Shown here in pieces: positions 24,721 through 33,401 of a stretch of DNA of 64,000 nucleotides. Source of the DNA: Gp6-AA45 sp035652075 (GTDB taxonomy: Bacteria > Acidobacteriota > Vicinamibacteria > Vicinamibacterales > CAVVIG01). The notes below the pieces were generated by a model. The model had not been told where the DNA came from and did not search any database. It saw only the letters and a program-made list of their open reading frames with translations. The stretch lies in contig DASREL010000116.1 in the NCBI GenBank assembly GCA_035652075.1, positions 1 to 64,000 on the forward strand, given 5' to 3'. Within the stretch, counting starts at the first letter, position 1. Every line of letters begins with the position of its first letter. The position numbers were made by a program, and so were the translations under genes.

Positions 24721-26679
24721 ATGGCCACGACCACGCGCCAGACCGGCGGCTTCCAGCCGTACGTCCCGGCGACGCAAGCTCCACCGGAGTTCACCGTCAA
24801 AGCGATCGTCATCGGCGTGTTGTTCGGCCTGCTGTTCGGCGCGTCAACCGTCTACCTCGGCCTGCGCGCCGGCCTGACCGTCAGCGCGTCGATCCCCATC
24901 GCCGTGCTCGCGATTTCGGTGCTGAAGAAGTTGGGCGGATCGACCATTCTCGAGAACAACATCGTGCAGACGATTGGATCGGCCGGCGAATCGGTCGCCG
25001 GCGGCGTCGTGTTCACGATTCCGGCGCTGATCTTCCTCGTCCCCGACGGCCCGAAGTACTTCAACTACGTCCAAATCGCGATGCTCGCGTTCGCCGGCGG
25101 CATTCTCGGCACGCTGATGATGGTGCCGTTACGCCGCGCGTTGATCGTGAAGGAACACGGCGTGCTCCCCTATCCGGAAGGGACCGCCTGCGCCGACGTC
25201 CTCGTCGCCGGCGAGCGCGGCGGCAAGCTCGCGTCGATGGTCTTCAGCGGCGTCGGCATCGGTGCGCTGTGGAAGGCGTTGTCGTGGGTGTTCAATCTGT
25301 TCTTGACCGAGCTCGATTACTCGACGCCGCGCGGCACCCAGTTTCCGAACGCGACGCTGAACATCGACATCTCGCCCGAGTACATGGGCGTCGGGTACGT
25401 CATCGGTCCGCGCATTGCGGGGACGATGTTCGCCGGCGGCGTATTGTCGTGGCTGGTGCTGCTGCCGCTCCTGACGATCCTCGGCAACTACATCCCGGTG
25501 CCGTTTCCGCCGATTCATCCCAGCTTCGCGAACAACCCCGCGACCGGGCAGCCGTTCAAGATTCTTGAATTGAGTCCCGCGCAGCTGTGGAGCGCGTACA
25601 TCCGCTACATCGGCGCCGGCGCGGTGCTCGCCGCGGGCTTGATCACACTCGGCCGTACGCTGCCGACGATCATCGCGTCGGCGCGCGAAGGCCTGAAGGA
25701 TTTCGGTGGCGGCGCGACGGCCGAACGGATCCGCACCGAACGCGATCTGCCGACGAGCTTCGTGCTCATCGGATCGGCGCTGCTCGCGGTCTTCCTTGCG
25801 GTGGCGCCGAGGATGCCGATGCAGGGCAATTTCCTCGCGGCTGTCCTCGTGATCGTGTTTGGATTTCTGTTCGTCACCGTGTCCTCGCGCATCACCGGAC
25901 TGATCGGCACGTCCTCGAATCCGATTTCGGGGATGACGATCGCGACGCTGATCCTCACCTGCGTCCTCTTCGTCGCGCTCGGCTGGACCGGCGACGCCTA
26001 CGGTCCGGTCGCCATCTGCGTCGGCGCTGTCGTCTGCATCGCGGCCGCCAACGCCGGCGGCACGTCTCAAGATCTGAAGACCGGCTATCTGGTCGGCGCG
26101 ACGCCCATCTACCAGCAGATTGGGTTGATCATCGGCGTGGTCACATCAGCCGCGGTCATCGGCTTGACGACGATGTATTTGCATCAGGTGTTTGGGATCG
26201 GATCGAAAGACATTCCGGCGCCGCAGGCGACGCTGATGGCGACGATCATCAAGGGCCTGCTGAGCCGCAATCTACCGTGGGGATTGGTGCTCGTCGGCGT
26301 GTTCATCGCCGTCACGCTGGAATTGTGCGGCGTCCGCTCGCTGTCGTTTGCAGTCGGATCGTACTTGCCGATCGCGACGACGGCGCCGATCTTCGTCGGC
26401 GGCCTGGTCCGCGCCTTCGTCGAGCGGAAAACGGGCACGGCTGAAGAATCGGAAATCGGCGCCGGCACCCTGTTCAGCTCGGGCCTGATCGCGGGCGGAT
26501 CGTTATGCGGCATCTTGTACGCGATTCTCGTCGGGACGGGGCACGTCCAAGGTCCGCAGGCGATTGGCAACATGCTGCCGTTCCTGCACGACGGCATGAG
26601 CGGTTACATCGCGGGCGCGTTGCTCTTCGTCGCGCTGGCCGTCGTTCTCGCGCGCGCCGCGCAGAAGAAGGTGATGTGA
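24721..26679 (+). CDS. OPT-family oligopeptide transporter
   Basis: A 652-aa protein with about 15 membrane segments. Characteristic stretches are FTVKAIVIGVLFGLLFGAS, LEYPEGT-like LPYPEGTACADVL, ISPEYMGVGYVIGPRIAG and GGTSQDLKTGYLVGATP, which identify the bacterial OPT/YSL group. It would import peptides or metal-chelate complexes by proton symport. The following gene starts at a GTG overlapping the TGA stop, so it may be co-translated. Confidence 0.92.
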   Translation: MATTTRQTGGFQPYVPATQAPPEFTVKAIVIGVLFGLLFGASTVYLGLRAGLTVSASIPIAVLAISVLKKLGGSTILENNIVQTIGSAGESVAGGVVFTIPALIFLVPDGPKYFNYVQIAMLAFAGGILGTLMMVPLRRALIVKEHGVLPYPEGTACADVLVAGERGGKLASMVFSGVGIGALWKALSWVFNLFLTELDYSTPRGTQFPNATLNIDISPEYMGVGYVIGPRIAGTMFAGGVLSWLVLLPLLTILGNYIPVPFPPIHPSFANNPATGQPFKILELSPAQLWSAYIRYIGAGAVLAAGLITLGRTLPTIIASAREGLKDFGGGATAERIRTERDLPTSFVLIGSALLAVFLAVAPRMPMQGNFLAAVLVIVFGFLFVTVSSRITGLIGTSSNPISGMTIATLILTCVLFVALGWTGDAYGPVAICVGAVVCIAAANAGGTSQDLKTGYLVGATPIYQQIGLIIGVVTSAAVIGLTTMYLHQVFGIGSKDIPAPQATLMATIIKGLLSRNLPWGLVLVGVFIAVTLELCGVRSLSFAVGSYLPIATTAPIFVGGLVRAFVERKTGTAEESEIGAGTLFSSGLIAGGSLCGILYAILVGTGHVQGPQAIGNMLPFLHDGMSGYIAGALLFVALAVVLARAAQKKVM

Positions 26680-27866
26680 CACAACGATCAGCGCAGAGCA
26701 CGCGGAACCCGCAGAAAGGGCGTGTTCAGCGGTCTCTGCGCTTGACGTCATGTTTCCTGGCGCTGGTGTGCGTGGTGGGCGCGCAGCCGGCCACCCGGCG
26801 CGCGACGAATATCGCGGCGCTGCTCGCGTATCCCGGCTACTTCAACGGGCGGCCGATCCTGATCGTCGGGAAAGTCGGCGTGGAGAACAATGAACTGCGG
26901 GTCTCCAGCGATGCCGGCTCCATTCGGCTCGTGTCGAAAGGCAACGCCCCGGACGGCATTGACGAGATCCGCGGCGAGTACTGGGATATCGGGCGCATGA
27001 AGCCAGACGATCCGCGCCTGAGCACGTACGACATGCGGTCCACGTTCCACGTCGATCCCGAGGGCGCGTGGCCAAAGGCCGGCGAAGTCACCGCGATCAT
27101 CGCTTCGTCCATCACACCGGCGCAGATTCCGACGAACGAATCGATCCGCGCGATCGTGCTGAATCCCGATCGCTACGCCGAGCAGAAAGTCACGATCGCC
27201 GGTCAGTTTTCCGGACGAAACCTGCTGGGCGATCTGCCGGATGCGCCGGGCAAGAGCCGGTACGATTTCGTGCTGCGGTCGACCGACGCCGCCATCTGGG
27301 TAACGCAGATGCGTCCGCGGATCAGGGACGCGAACGGCAAAGACGTCGAGCTCGGGCTCGACGCCCGCATCGACACGGGGCGCTGGCTCGAAGTCAAAGG
27401 CACCGTGCAGCAGGGGCACGGCCTCCAATGGATCGAGGCAGAAGCCGGCAGTCTCAAGTTCGCCAAGCCGCCGACCGAACCGACGCACACCGAGGAACAG
27501 ATTCGAGTCCCCGCCGGTCCGCCGCCGGAAGTCGTCTTCAGCGCGCCCACTAACGAGGAGAGCGACGTCAGCACCGCGACGAACGTGCGGATCCAGTTCT
27601 CACGCGATTTGGACAGAGCGACGCTGAAGAATCACATTGCGGTGCAGTACGTCGCGGCCGAGAGCGCGCTACGCGGTGAACCCGACACGCCGAAGATCGA
27701 GTTCACGACCGATTACAACCAGGCGACGCGCGTCGTCGAGATCAAATTCGCGAAACCGCTGGAGCGCTTCCGCACGGTCAAGATCGAGCTGACCCCGGAC
27801 ATCCACGGCACCGACGAGCAGCCGCTGAAACCCTACACGCTGACGTTCACGCTGGGTGGACCGTAA
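26676..27866 (+). CDS. Exported protein with C-terminal Big_5-type Ig-like domain
   Basis: About 396 aa from GTG 26676, whose last two bases belong to the TGA of the OPT gene; a TTG near 26742 would start directly at the hydrophobic signal LTSCFLALVCVVGAQ. Two strand-rich regions (about 45-130 and 150-275, starting YPGYFNGRPILIVGKV and VLNPDRYAEQKVTIAGQF) look like duplicated OB-like folds. Residues about 285-396 (PEVVFSAPTNEESDVST through PYTLTFTLGG) are a Big_5 Ig-like domain. Function is unknown; a cell-surface role is likely. The first 25 codons lie in a repeat-like stretch, which makes the start uncertain. Confidence 0.65.
   Translation: MTQRSAQSTRNPQKGRVQRSLRLTSCFLALVCVVGAQPATRRATNIAALLAYPGYFNGRPILIVGKVGVENNELRVSSDAGSIRLVSKGNAPDGIDEIRGEYWDIGRMKPDDPRLSTYDMRSTFHVDPEGAWPKAGEVTAIIASSITPAQIPTNESIRAIVLNPDRYAEQKVTIAGQFSGRNLLGDLPDAPGKSRYDFVLRSTDAAIWVTQMRPRIRDANGKDVELGLDARIDTGRWLEVKGTVQQGHGLQWIEAEAGSLKFAKPPTEPTHTEEQIRVPAGPPPEVVFSAPTNEESDVSTATNVRIQFSRDLDRATLKNHIAVQYVAAESALRGEPDTPKIEFTTDYNQATRVVEIKFAKPLERFRTVKIELTPDIHGTDEQPLKPYTLTFTLGGP
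26687..26742. repeat. Inverted GCGCAGAG / CTCTGCGC words
   Basis: GCGCAGAG near 26691 and CTCTGCGC near 26733 flank CGCGGAACCCGCAGAAAGG. The segment codes for the polar region just before a signal peptide. Confidence 0.4.
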
Positions 27867-27868
27867 CG

Positions 27869-29941
27869 TCAGGGTATCAGCCTGAACGCCGCGAGCATCC
27901 GGTTGTTCCCCTCCGACAGTTCGATCACGTAATCGCCGACGGCGAGCGGCGCCAGCGTCACTTCGCCGGTGGCCCAGCGCGTACCATCCGCGTCGCTGCG
28001 AATCGTCGTCGTGACCGGGACTGACAGCACCTTGCCGGTGCGATCGAGCAGACGCGCCGCACCGGCGTCGGTCGCGAGCGTCGGAATTTCGACCTTCGCA
28101 CGCTCGCTGCGACGGAAGCGCAGGTCCGCGGTCGGAACCTCTTTGTTGCCGGTCGCGGGCCCGCGACGAATCCAGATCGCGCCAACCGCCTGCGGCTGGG
28201 ACGGAATCGTCAGGTGCAAAGTGTCCCGGGTCGGGAGCGTCGCGTCGGTCGACCGCGCACCGATGCGGACGATGTACTCACCGGGCGCGAGCGGTTGCGT
28301 CGGTGAGAGCGCGACGCGAAACGTCCGCGATCCGAGAGGGATCGTCACGCGCGACGACGCGAGCGCAGGCCCTTCCGCGGCGGCGAGTTCGATCGACGCC
28401 GTCGCGCCGCCTTTCCACAGCTCCTCGAATTCGCGGGCGGCGCTCAACTCGCCTTCGACAGCGACGAACGCAGTCGGCTGATCGCCGGGCTTCCATCCCA
28501 CCGCGGCTTGCGCGCGAAACGGCACTTCGCGCGTGTACCCGGCGAGCGGTCCGATGGCCGCGGTGACAGCGGCGCCTTCGGCTTCGGCCTTCGCGGCCTC
28601 AGGCGACGGCGCGGTCTTGCTCGGCGCCGCGGTCGGCGTCGCCGCAAAATATCCGCGCCGCGCGCGCACCTGGATGCCAGGTCGCTTCACGCGGACCGTG
28701 ATGCTGTGAAATCGCCCGTCGAGCTTCGTGGTCGAGTAGTAGCCCAGCAGGTAATACGAACTCAGGTCGGCCACGATCTGTTTGAACCCGCGCTCGAGAT
28801 CGTTTGAGTTGACGATCGCGAGACCGTCGGTCGCCTCGGCCAGTGTTCGCAGTGTGGTGATGCGATGCTGCAGCATGTTCGCGTCCACCGCGAGCGGGGC
28901 GGGGTTCGAAATCGGCGTGTCGAACGCGGCGAGTCCGCGCGGATCCACTGGATAGAACGACGTGTTCGCCGCATTCGCTTCGTCGAGAATCCGACGAAAC
29001 TCGTCGGCGTTGTCGATTTGCGAGAGGTTCATACGGTCGATGCCGCACTTGGCCTCGGACGCGCCGACTGGGTTCGAGTCCTTGCCCGTCAGCTTGCCGG
29101 TCCGCGGATCGAACCCGATCGGCGCCTGGTTCGGGGCGCCATGACAGGCCAGCGGACGCGCGAGATTGGTGTTGGGTCGGTATTCGAGCCAGCCGTTGGA
29201 GATTGTGATGACGGCTTTCCGTTCCTCACGCACGCCGCGCAGGAAACGCACGAGATCCTCGAGCGCGTCGATCGTCCGCTTCTCGTGGCGACGGGCGATC
29301 ATCTCGGCAGCAACGCCATTCTGATCGGCGCATTGGTCGAATGCCGGGACTTGCGGATAACACGTCTCATACGCTTCGTCGTCGGGATCGGGCGGGATGA
29401 GTCGATCGCGCTCGCCCCAGTACCAATAGCGCGTCAACATCCCCGCAATCGTCGTCGTCTTGCGCGCAAATGCGATATCGGTCGGGGACATCTCCGGCGT
29501 CATCACGCCAACCAAATCGTCGGGACCAATCATGCGGTCGAGGGCTTCGATCAAGGGTTGCCGGATCCGGTGCGAGGCGGCGACGTCGACGTGATACGTG
29601 TCGAGAAACAGCACGAAGACGCGCGAGCGAGAGTTCTCGACCATCGACCGCATCTCGCGGACGGTGTTTGGTTCGATCCGCGTTTCCTGCGGCAGGTTGC
29701 CGCGCATGACGACGTGCTCGAACTGTTCGACTTTTTGCGGCGTGCCCTGGTCGAGGATCTCGAAGTCGGCCTGCGTCAGATCGCTGACCGGTGCGCCGTC
29801 CTTCGTCGGGAACACATCAACGCGGATGTAGTTCGCTTCGGTGCGGAATGTCGGACGCGGAGTTTGGTCCTGGTCGGTACGGCTGAAGCCGGACGCTACG
29901 TACGTGAAGAGAACGATTCCGATGACGACGCGGTAGATCAC
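27869..29941 (-). CDS. VWA-domain secreted protein (Acidobacteria VWFA-related type)
   Basis: About 690 aa from GTG 29941, which has GAGGAG 8 nt upstream; another GTG 27 nt earlier lacks that spacing. A signal peptide ends in the odd sequence YVASGFSRT, encoded by an interspersed repeat. Residues about 30-75 are the Acidobacteria pre-VWA strand region (NYIRVDVFPTKDGAPVSDLT). The VWA domain (about 90-390) has FLDTYHVD rather than a perfect DxSxS metal site. After a Pro/Ala linker the last 250 residues form strand-rich repeats. Function is unknown; adhesion or protein-complex assembly is the usual guess. It converges on the Big_5 gene with a 2-nt gap. Confidence 0.85.
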   Translation of the reverse strand: MIYRVVIGIVLFTYVASGFSRTDQDQTPRPTFRTEANYIRVDVFPTKDGAPVSDLTQADFEILDQGTPQKVEQFEHVVMRGNLPQETRIEPNTVREMRSMVENSRSRVFVLFLDTYHVDVAASHRIRQPLIEALDRMIGPDDLVGVMTPEMSPTDIAFARKTTTIAGMLTRYWYWGERDRLIPPDPDDEAYETCYPQVPAFDQCADQNGVAAEMIARRHEKRTIDALEDLVRFLRGVREERKAVITISNGWLEYRPNTNLARPLACHGAPNQAPIGFDPRTGKLTGKDSNPVGASEAKCGIDRMNLSQIDNADEFRRILDEANAANTSFYPVDPRGLAAFDTPISNPAPLAVDANMLQHRITTLRTLAEATDGLAIVNSNDLERGFKQIVADLSSYYLLGYYSTTKLDGRFHSITVRVKRPGIQVRARRGYFAATPTAAPSKTAPSPEAAKAEAEGAAVTAAIGPLAGYTREVPFRAQAAVGWKPGDQPTAFVAVEGELSAAREFEELWKGGATASIELAAAEGPALASSRVTIPLGSRTFRVALSPTQPLAPGEYIVRIGARSTDATLPTRDTLHLTIPSQPQAVGAIWIRRGPATGNKEVPTADLRFRRSERAKVEIPTLATDAGAARLLDRTGKVLSVPVTTTIRSDADGTRWATGEVTLAPLAVGDYVIELSEGNNRMLAAFRLIP
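29875..29904. repeat. Interspersed repeat GGCTGAAGCCGGACGCTACGTACG within a signal peptide
   Basis: Nearly the same 24-base word as at 13909-13930 (GGCTAAAGCCGGACGCTACATACG). Here it is read on the minus strand and codes for YVASGFSRT near the end of the signal peptide of the VWA protein. Confidence 0.75.
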
Positions 29942-29964
29942 GTCAACTCCTCGGGCTGGCGGGT

Positions 29965-30702
29965 TCACTTTACCACTCCCTCATCCAACATCGCGGCGAT
30001 TGTGGCGCGCACGCGGTCGATCAGCGCGTCGCGGTCGCTGAGCGCCAGCCCGGCCGTCTCGATCGGCTCGCCGACGCGGATGCTGACGGTCACAGGGCGA
30101 ATGATCGCGCTGCCCTTCTGCATGGCATCGCGTCCGCCCTGGACCGCCACCGGGACGATCGGCGCCTGCGCCTTGATCGCCATGATGAAGCCGCCTTTCT
30201 TGAACGGCAGGAGTTCGGCGGTCTTGCTGCGCGTGCCTTCGGGGAAAATCAGGAACGAATTGCCGGCGCGCATCGACGCAGCGCCCGCTTCGATCGATCG
30301 CATCGCCGCTTCCTTGTGCCGGCGATCGACAGGAATGAAGCCGCCCATGCGGAACGCGCGCGCGAGCAGCGGAATCGCATCGAGCTCCGCCTTGTAGAGG
30401 ATGTGCATCCGCGGATGCAGCGCCTCGAACAGCACCGGCGGGTCGATGTTGCTCTGGTGATTGCAGCAGTAAACCGCGGACCGGTCGCGCAGGATGTGCT
30501 CCGCGCCGGCAACGCGAAACCTGATGCCGCTCAACGCAAGACCGAGCCGCACGCCCCAGTGGCCGAAGATGTAGAGGATGTCCTTCGATCGACACGTCAG
30601 CGCGATCGCCATGCCGATCGGCGCGGCGAACAGGACGTAAACGGAAACAGCGAGGTAGGTGGCGAACGAACGAACGGCCGCGATCAACACGCGGCCGTTC
30701 AT
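29965..30702 (-). CDS. plsC: 1-acyl-sn-glycerol-3-phosphate acyltransferase
   Basis: A 245-aa PlsC-type enzyme. The catalytic motif NHQSNID (Asn81-Asp87) fits NHxxxxD, FIPVDR is motif II, and FPEGTRS near 154-160 is motif III, followed by PIVPVAVQG. An N-terminal membrane segment (about 13-36) anchors it to the inner membrane, where it makes phosphatidic acid from lysophosphatidic acid and acyl-ACP/CoA. The gene is 12 nt downstream of the carD-like gene on the same strand and may share its transcript. Confidence 0.93.
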   Translation of the reverse strand: MNGRVLIAAVRSFATYLAVSVYVLFAAPIGMAIALTCRSKDILYIFGHWGVRLGLALSGIRFRVAGAEHILRDRSAVYCCNHQSNIDPPVLFEALHPRMHILYKAELDAIPLLARAFRMGGFIPVDRRHKEAAMRSIEAGAASMRAGNSFLIFPEGTRSKTAELLPFKKGGFIMAIKAQAPIVPVAVQGGRDAMQKGSAIIRPVTVSIRVGEPIETAGLALSDRDALIDRVRATIAAMLDEGVVK

Positions 30703-30714
30703 ATTAGACGAAAG

Positions 30715-31314
30715 CTAGGAGGCCCGTGCGGCGCGGCGCGTGCCGCTGGCGTTGGCGGTCGCGCGCGGCGCGGCCTTGACCACCTTCGCGCGGGCCGGTG
30801 CGGCGGCGGCGCGCGACGCCTTGACCGAGAGGCAGCGCTCGAGCGCGCGGTCGACACGGCCTTCGATGGCCGCTGCGGTTTCGCGCATCACCTCGGAGAT
30901 CTCCGAGACGATCAAGAACTTGGCGCGGTCCAACATGCGCTTCTCGCGGAACGAGAGGCTCTTGGATTTCGAGAGGAACGTGAGATTTTTGAGGACGTCG
31001 GCGACTTCGTAAATCGACCCGCTCCGCATCTTGTCGGAGTTGTCCTTGAAGCGCCCTTTCCAGTTCTGATGATTGTCGATCTTGCCGTCGCCGAGCAGTC
31101 CGAACAGCCGTTCGACTTCGTCATCGGTGATCGCGCGGCGAAGGCCGACGCCGTCGACGTTGCTCACCGGGACGAGCACGGTTGTTTCGTTGGCGACAAT
31201 GCGGAGGTGATAAAACCCGCACGTGGTACCGAGAATAGTTTTTTCTTCAATGCGCTCGACGATCCCGAGACCATGATTCGGGTAAATGACCTTGTCGCCG
31301 ATCTGAAATGTCAC
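30715..31314 (-). CDS. carD: CarD-family RNA polymerase-binding regulator
   Basis: A 199-aa protein from GTG 31314 with AGGGGG upstream. The N-terminal Tudor-like domain (VTFQIGDKVIYPNHGLGIVERIEE) binds the RNA polymerase beta subunit and stabilises open complexes. The helical DNA-binding part follows (WKGRFKDNSDKMRSGSIYEVADVL, SKSLSFREKRMLDRAK). The C terminus from about 160 is a basic Ala/Lys/Arg-rich tail like that of some CdnL/CarD relatives, and may bind DNA. The frame is open to 31371 but that region lacks family sequence. Confidence 0.93.
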   Translation of the reverse strand: MTFQIGDKVIYPNHGLGIVERIEEKTILGTTCGFYHLRIVANETTVLVPVSNVDGVGLRRAITDDEVERLFGLLGDGKIDNHQNWKGRFKDNSDKMRSGSIYEVADVLKNLTFLSKSKSLSFREKRMLDRAKFLIVSEISEVMRETAAAIEGRVDRALERCLSVKASRAAAAPARAKVVKAAPRATANASGTRRAARAS

Positions 31315-31406
31315 GATTCCCCCTGTTAGGAAGCGCTCTATGTGGAAGGCTTTTTCGCGCCAGCAGTCCAACCAGTATAGCGCAGCGTTGCCGCGAAATC
31401 AACGCA

Positions 31407-31429
31407 AAATGGCCGAATTTCGGCCATTT
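31407..31429 (-). terminator. Candidate rho-independent terminator after the 31508-31960 gene
   Basis: AAATGGCCGAA and TTCGGCCATTT are perfect 11-base inverted arms around one base. Read leftwards, the stem is followed by TTTTGCG, a short T run. It lies 79 nt after the stop of the minus-strand gene and upstream of carD. It could equally be a palindromic protein-binding site for carD control. Confidence 0.45.
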
Positions 31430-31507
31430 CTCGCACTTTCGTCGGCTCGCGCAGCGATGCGCAGTACGACCTTAAGTACCTGTACCCCGTCAGGTTGGGG
31501 GCGAGAC

Positions 31508-31960
31508 CTAGTGTGAGGACGAGCCCGACCGTTTCAACGTCACGAACCAGCTTTCGCAATCATCTCGCGAACCGCCGGCGAGCACGACTTCGAGGTGAAG
31601 GCCGTTGACATCCCACGCGTGCTTCGCGTTGTTCGCGACGAGCTCGATATTGTAGGGCTTCAGGAGATTCTGGGTCGACGCGTGGTCGCGATGTTCGTCC
31701 TGGATGCCGCGAAACAGCGCGAACTCGTGGTAGGGCCCCATGTGGAGTTCGAACGGTTCCATGCCCGGCCATTTGCCGTCGTAAACGCGCTCGGCATATT
31801 GGCCGTCGCTCTCGCGGCACGATTGCCAGTTGCCTTCGAGCATCGCGCGCGACCGATCGGTAAAGGGACGGAACAACTGCGCGTGACCGATGGACGCGGC
31901 CCCGAGCAACGCGATCACCGTCATCAATCCGATTCGTGACCAAACAGCCGCGCGTCGCAT
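31508..31960 (-). CDS. Small secreted protein of unknown function
   Basis: A 150-aa protein with a signal peptide (1-28, ending SIGHAQ). The mature part begins FRPFTDRSRAMLEGNWQSC and has two cysteines (CRES and CESW) that may pair. Aromatic residues and histidines are frequent (HMGPYHEFALF). I do not recognise a family. The last residues are Ser/His-rich before TAG. Neighbours (carD downstream, tRNA-Leu upstream) say nothing about the role. Confidence 0.6.
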   Translation of the reverse strand: MRRAAVWSRIGLMTVIALLGAASIGHAQLFRPFTDRSRAMLEGNWQSCRESDGQYAERVYDGKWPGMEPFELHMGPYHEFALFRGIQDEHRDHASTQNLLKPYNIELVANNAKHAWDVNGLHLEVVLAGGSRDDCESWFVTLKRSGSSSH

Positions 31961-32101
31961 CGCCTCAACCTCCGGCCGCCTTCATTGCAAGGAATCGGCC
32001 GCGCGCCGGCAGGCTTTAAGACCGCAGCGGATAACTACTTATCAGGATTTGCTCGGGCTGGTCGGCCGCGCCATCACCTCGTCCAGTGGAACGGCTCGCG
32101 A

Positions 32102-32107
32102 TATACT
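32102..32107 (+). promoter_or_regulatory. -10 element (TATACT) upstream of tRNA-Leu
   Basis: TATACT lies 23 nt upstream of the first base of the tRNA. A clear -35 is not seen. Confidence 0.4.
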
Positions 32108-32130
32108 GGTCATTCGCTCACCCTCCATGT

Positions 32131-32219
32131 GCCGGAGTGGTGAAACTGGCAGACGCGCGGGACTCAAAATCCCGTGGGCTTTACCGCCCGTGTCGGTTCG
32201 ATTCCGACCTCCGGCACCA
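32131..32219 (+). tRNA. tRNA-Leu (anticodon CAA), CCA encoded
   Basis: GCCGGAG at the 5' end pairs with CTCCGGC, followed by discriminator A and encoded CCA. The anticodon stem CGGGA/TCCCG encloses loop CTCAAAA, giving CAA, which reads UUG. A long variable arm (GGGC-TTTACC-GCCC) marks class II, and GGTTCGATTCC is the T arm. It is not a selenocysteine tRNA: the acceptor stem is 7 bp and the anticodon is not UCA. Confidence 0.97.
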
Positions 32220-32267
32220 GCCTTCGCGCTTCGCGCTTCGGCTCGGCAAGCCACGCACTTCGCACCC

Positions 32268-32666
32268 TCATCTGTTGTCATACGCCGGCCCCATGAAGTT
32301 CGGGTTCGATTCCGGTCGCAGGATGAGCGTCGTCGCCATGAAGGCGAGCGTGTAGCGGCCTTGCAAATCGCGGCCGACGTTCAGCGGCTGCAGGTGGCGC
32401 ACGTGCCAGTCGTACGCGTCCATCCACAGATCGCTGCCGACTTCGATGAAGTCAGGGAACTTCCCCTGCGACCGCAGGAACTCGACCATCCGCTCGCGCA
32501 CGCGCGTGATTTCGTTGAACAGGCGCTGGTTGTCGAGCGCGGTCTTCAAGTCTTTGATCGCCGCGATCATGTCGCCGGCCTGTTTCTCCGTCACGTCCAC
32601 GGTCCCGCCGCCACTCATCACGGACGACAACATCGCGGTCCCAAGCAGTTCACGTCGGGCAATCAT
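32268..32666 (-). CDS. Small exported protein of unknown function
   Basis: A 132-aa protein from ATG 32666, with GAGGAG 8 nt upstream. The start MIARRELLGTAMLSS is a plausible twin-arginine-like signal. The rest is mainly helical (QAGDMIAAIKDLKTALDNQRLF, ITRVRERMVEFLRSQGKFPDFI) with WMDAYDWHVRHLQPLNV and ends in LRPESNPNFMGPAYDNR. No family is recognised. It is divergent from the probable selenoprotein methyltransferase, with only 33 nt between the two starts. Confidence 0.65.
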   Translation of the reverse strand: MIARRELLGTAMLSSVMSGGGTVDVTEKQAGDMIAAIKDLKTALDNQRLFNEITRVRERMVEFLRSQGKFPDFIEVGSDLWMDAYDWHVRHLQPLNVGRDLQGRYTLAFMATTLILRPESNPNFMGPAYDNR

Positions 32667-32699
32667 CTGTGTCTCCTCACGTGTTAGGCTGACGCGCCG

Positions 32700-33401
32700 A
32701 TGGCAATTATCGAAGATCCCGAGGGCTTCGAGGCGACCGCGTTGCGTGCGGCAGTCCCTTCGTTTGACGATCTGCGCGTCCTGGAAGTCGGGGCGGGGAG
32801 CGGACGGCTGACGCGGCACTTTGCGGGCCGGGCGCGGTCGATCGTCGCCATCGATCCCGACGAGGACGCCATCGCCGATCTCCGCCTCGAGTTTCCCCAC
32901 GTCGATGCGCGCGCGGTCGGCATCGAGGCCCTCGATCTCGACCCGCACTCGGTCGACGTCGTCATCTTCGCGTGGTCGTTGTGATGAATCCCTGCTGAGG
33001 GCATGGTCGATGCCCTGCGCCACGCACACGAAGCCGTCACGCCCGGCGGTTGCGTCTTGGATCTGCATCCGTCGACGCACGTGCCGTCTGTCGAAGCCAA
33101 CGGCGCCGTTCTCGGTCACGTCGTCAGCGCCGACGGTCGAGAGCGGCACGCCGCCGCGAGCCGGGCGATAGAAACGGTCGTCGCTGCCGGACTATTCGAG
33201 CGCGCGCAGACCGCTGAATTCACGTTTCTCACCCACGGCGATTCGGTTGAAGAACTGCGCAATTACGTTCTCGAGAGCTGGCGCAGCGCACACATCCCGG
33301 ACTCGATCCAAGAGGCTGGAAGGGCCGTGATTCGCGAGCGCATCTGGGTGACGAAATTGCTCCCGCGCGCGCTCGAGACCCTTTACAATCGCGGCCAATG
33401 A
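32700..33401 (+). CDS. Class I SAM methyltransferase with two adjacent in-frame UGA codons, probable Sec-Sec selenoprotein
   Basis: One reading frame of 233 codons is interrupted only by TGA TGA at 32982-32987 (residues 95-96); an upstream TAG fixes the start near ATG 32700. Before the TGAs: VLEVGAGSGRLT (SAM loop, about 27-38), VAIDPD (acidic motif II) and VDVVIFAWSL. After: IPAEGMVDALRHAHEAVTPGG, the usual sequence after motif IV, then LHPSTHVP and RERIWVTKLL. The two codons thus occupy the site where relatives have HH or other residues. A hairpin with a GGUCG loop lies 11-29 nt beyond the second TGA. The 3' part is uninterrupted and the TGA stop overlaps the ggt start. Alternatives: a twice-mutated pseudogene, or sequencing error. 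Confidence 0.72.
32998..33016 (+). promoter_or_regulatory. Bacterial SECIS-like hairpin
   Basis: AGGGCAT (32998-33004) and ATGCCCT (33010-33016) pair perfectly over 7 bp around loop GGTCG. GGUC is the loop sequence of the E. coli fdhF SECIS bound by SelB. The loop starts 18 nt after the second TGA and 21 nt after the first; in fdhF the GGUC starts 19 nt after UGA. A weaker CCCT/AGGG pairing just upstream could compete. Confidence 0.7.

Noticed and set aside
32131..32219. tRNA-Sec next to the UGA-containing gene
   Set aside because: Class II tRNA with anticodon CAA and a 7-bp acceptor stem; it is tRNA-Leu. selC must be sought elsewhere.
32979..33003. Frameshift explaining the split methyltransferase
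   Set aside because: Both halves are in the same frame; only two TGA codons separate them.
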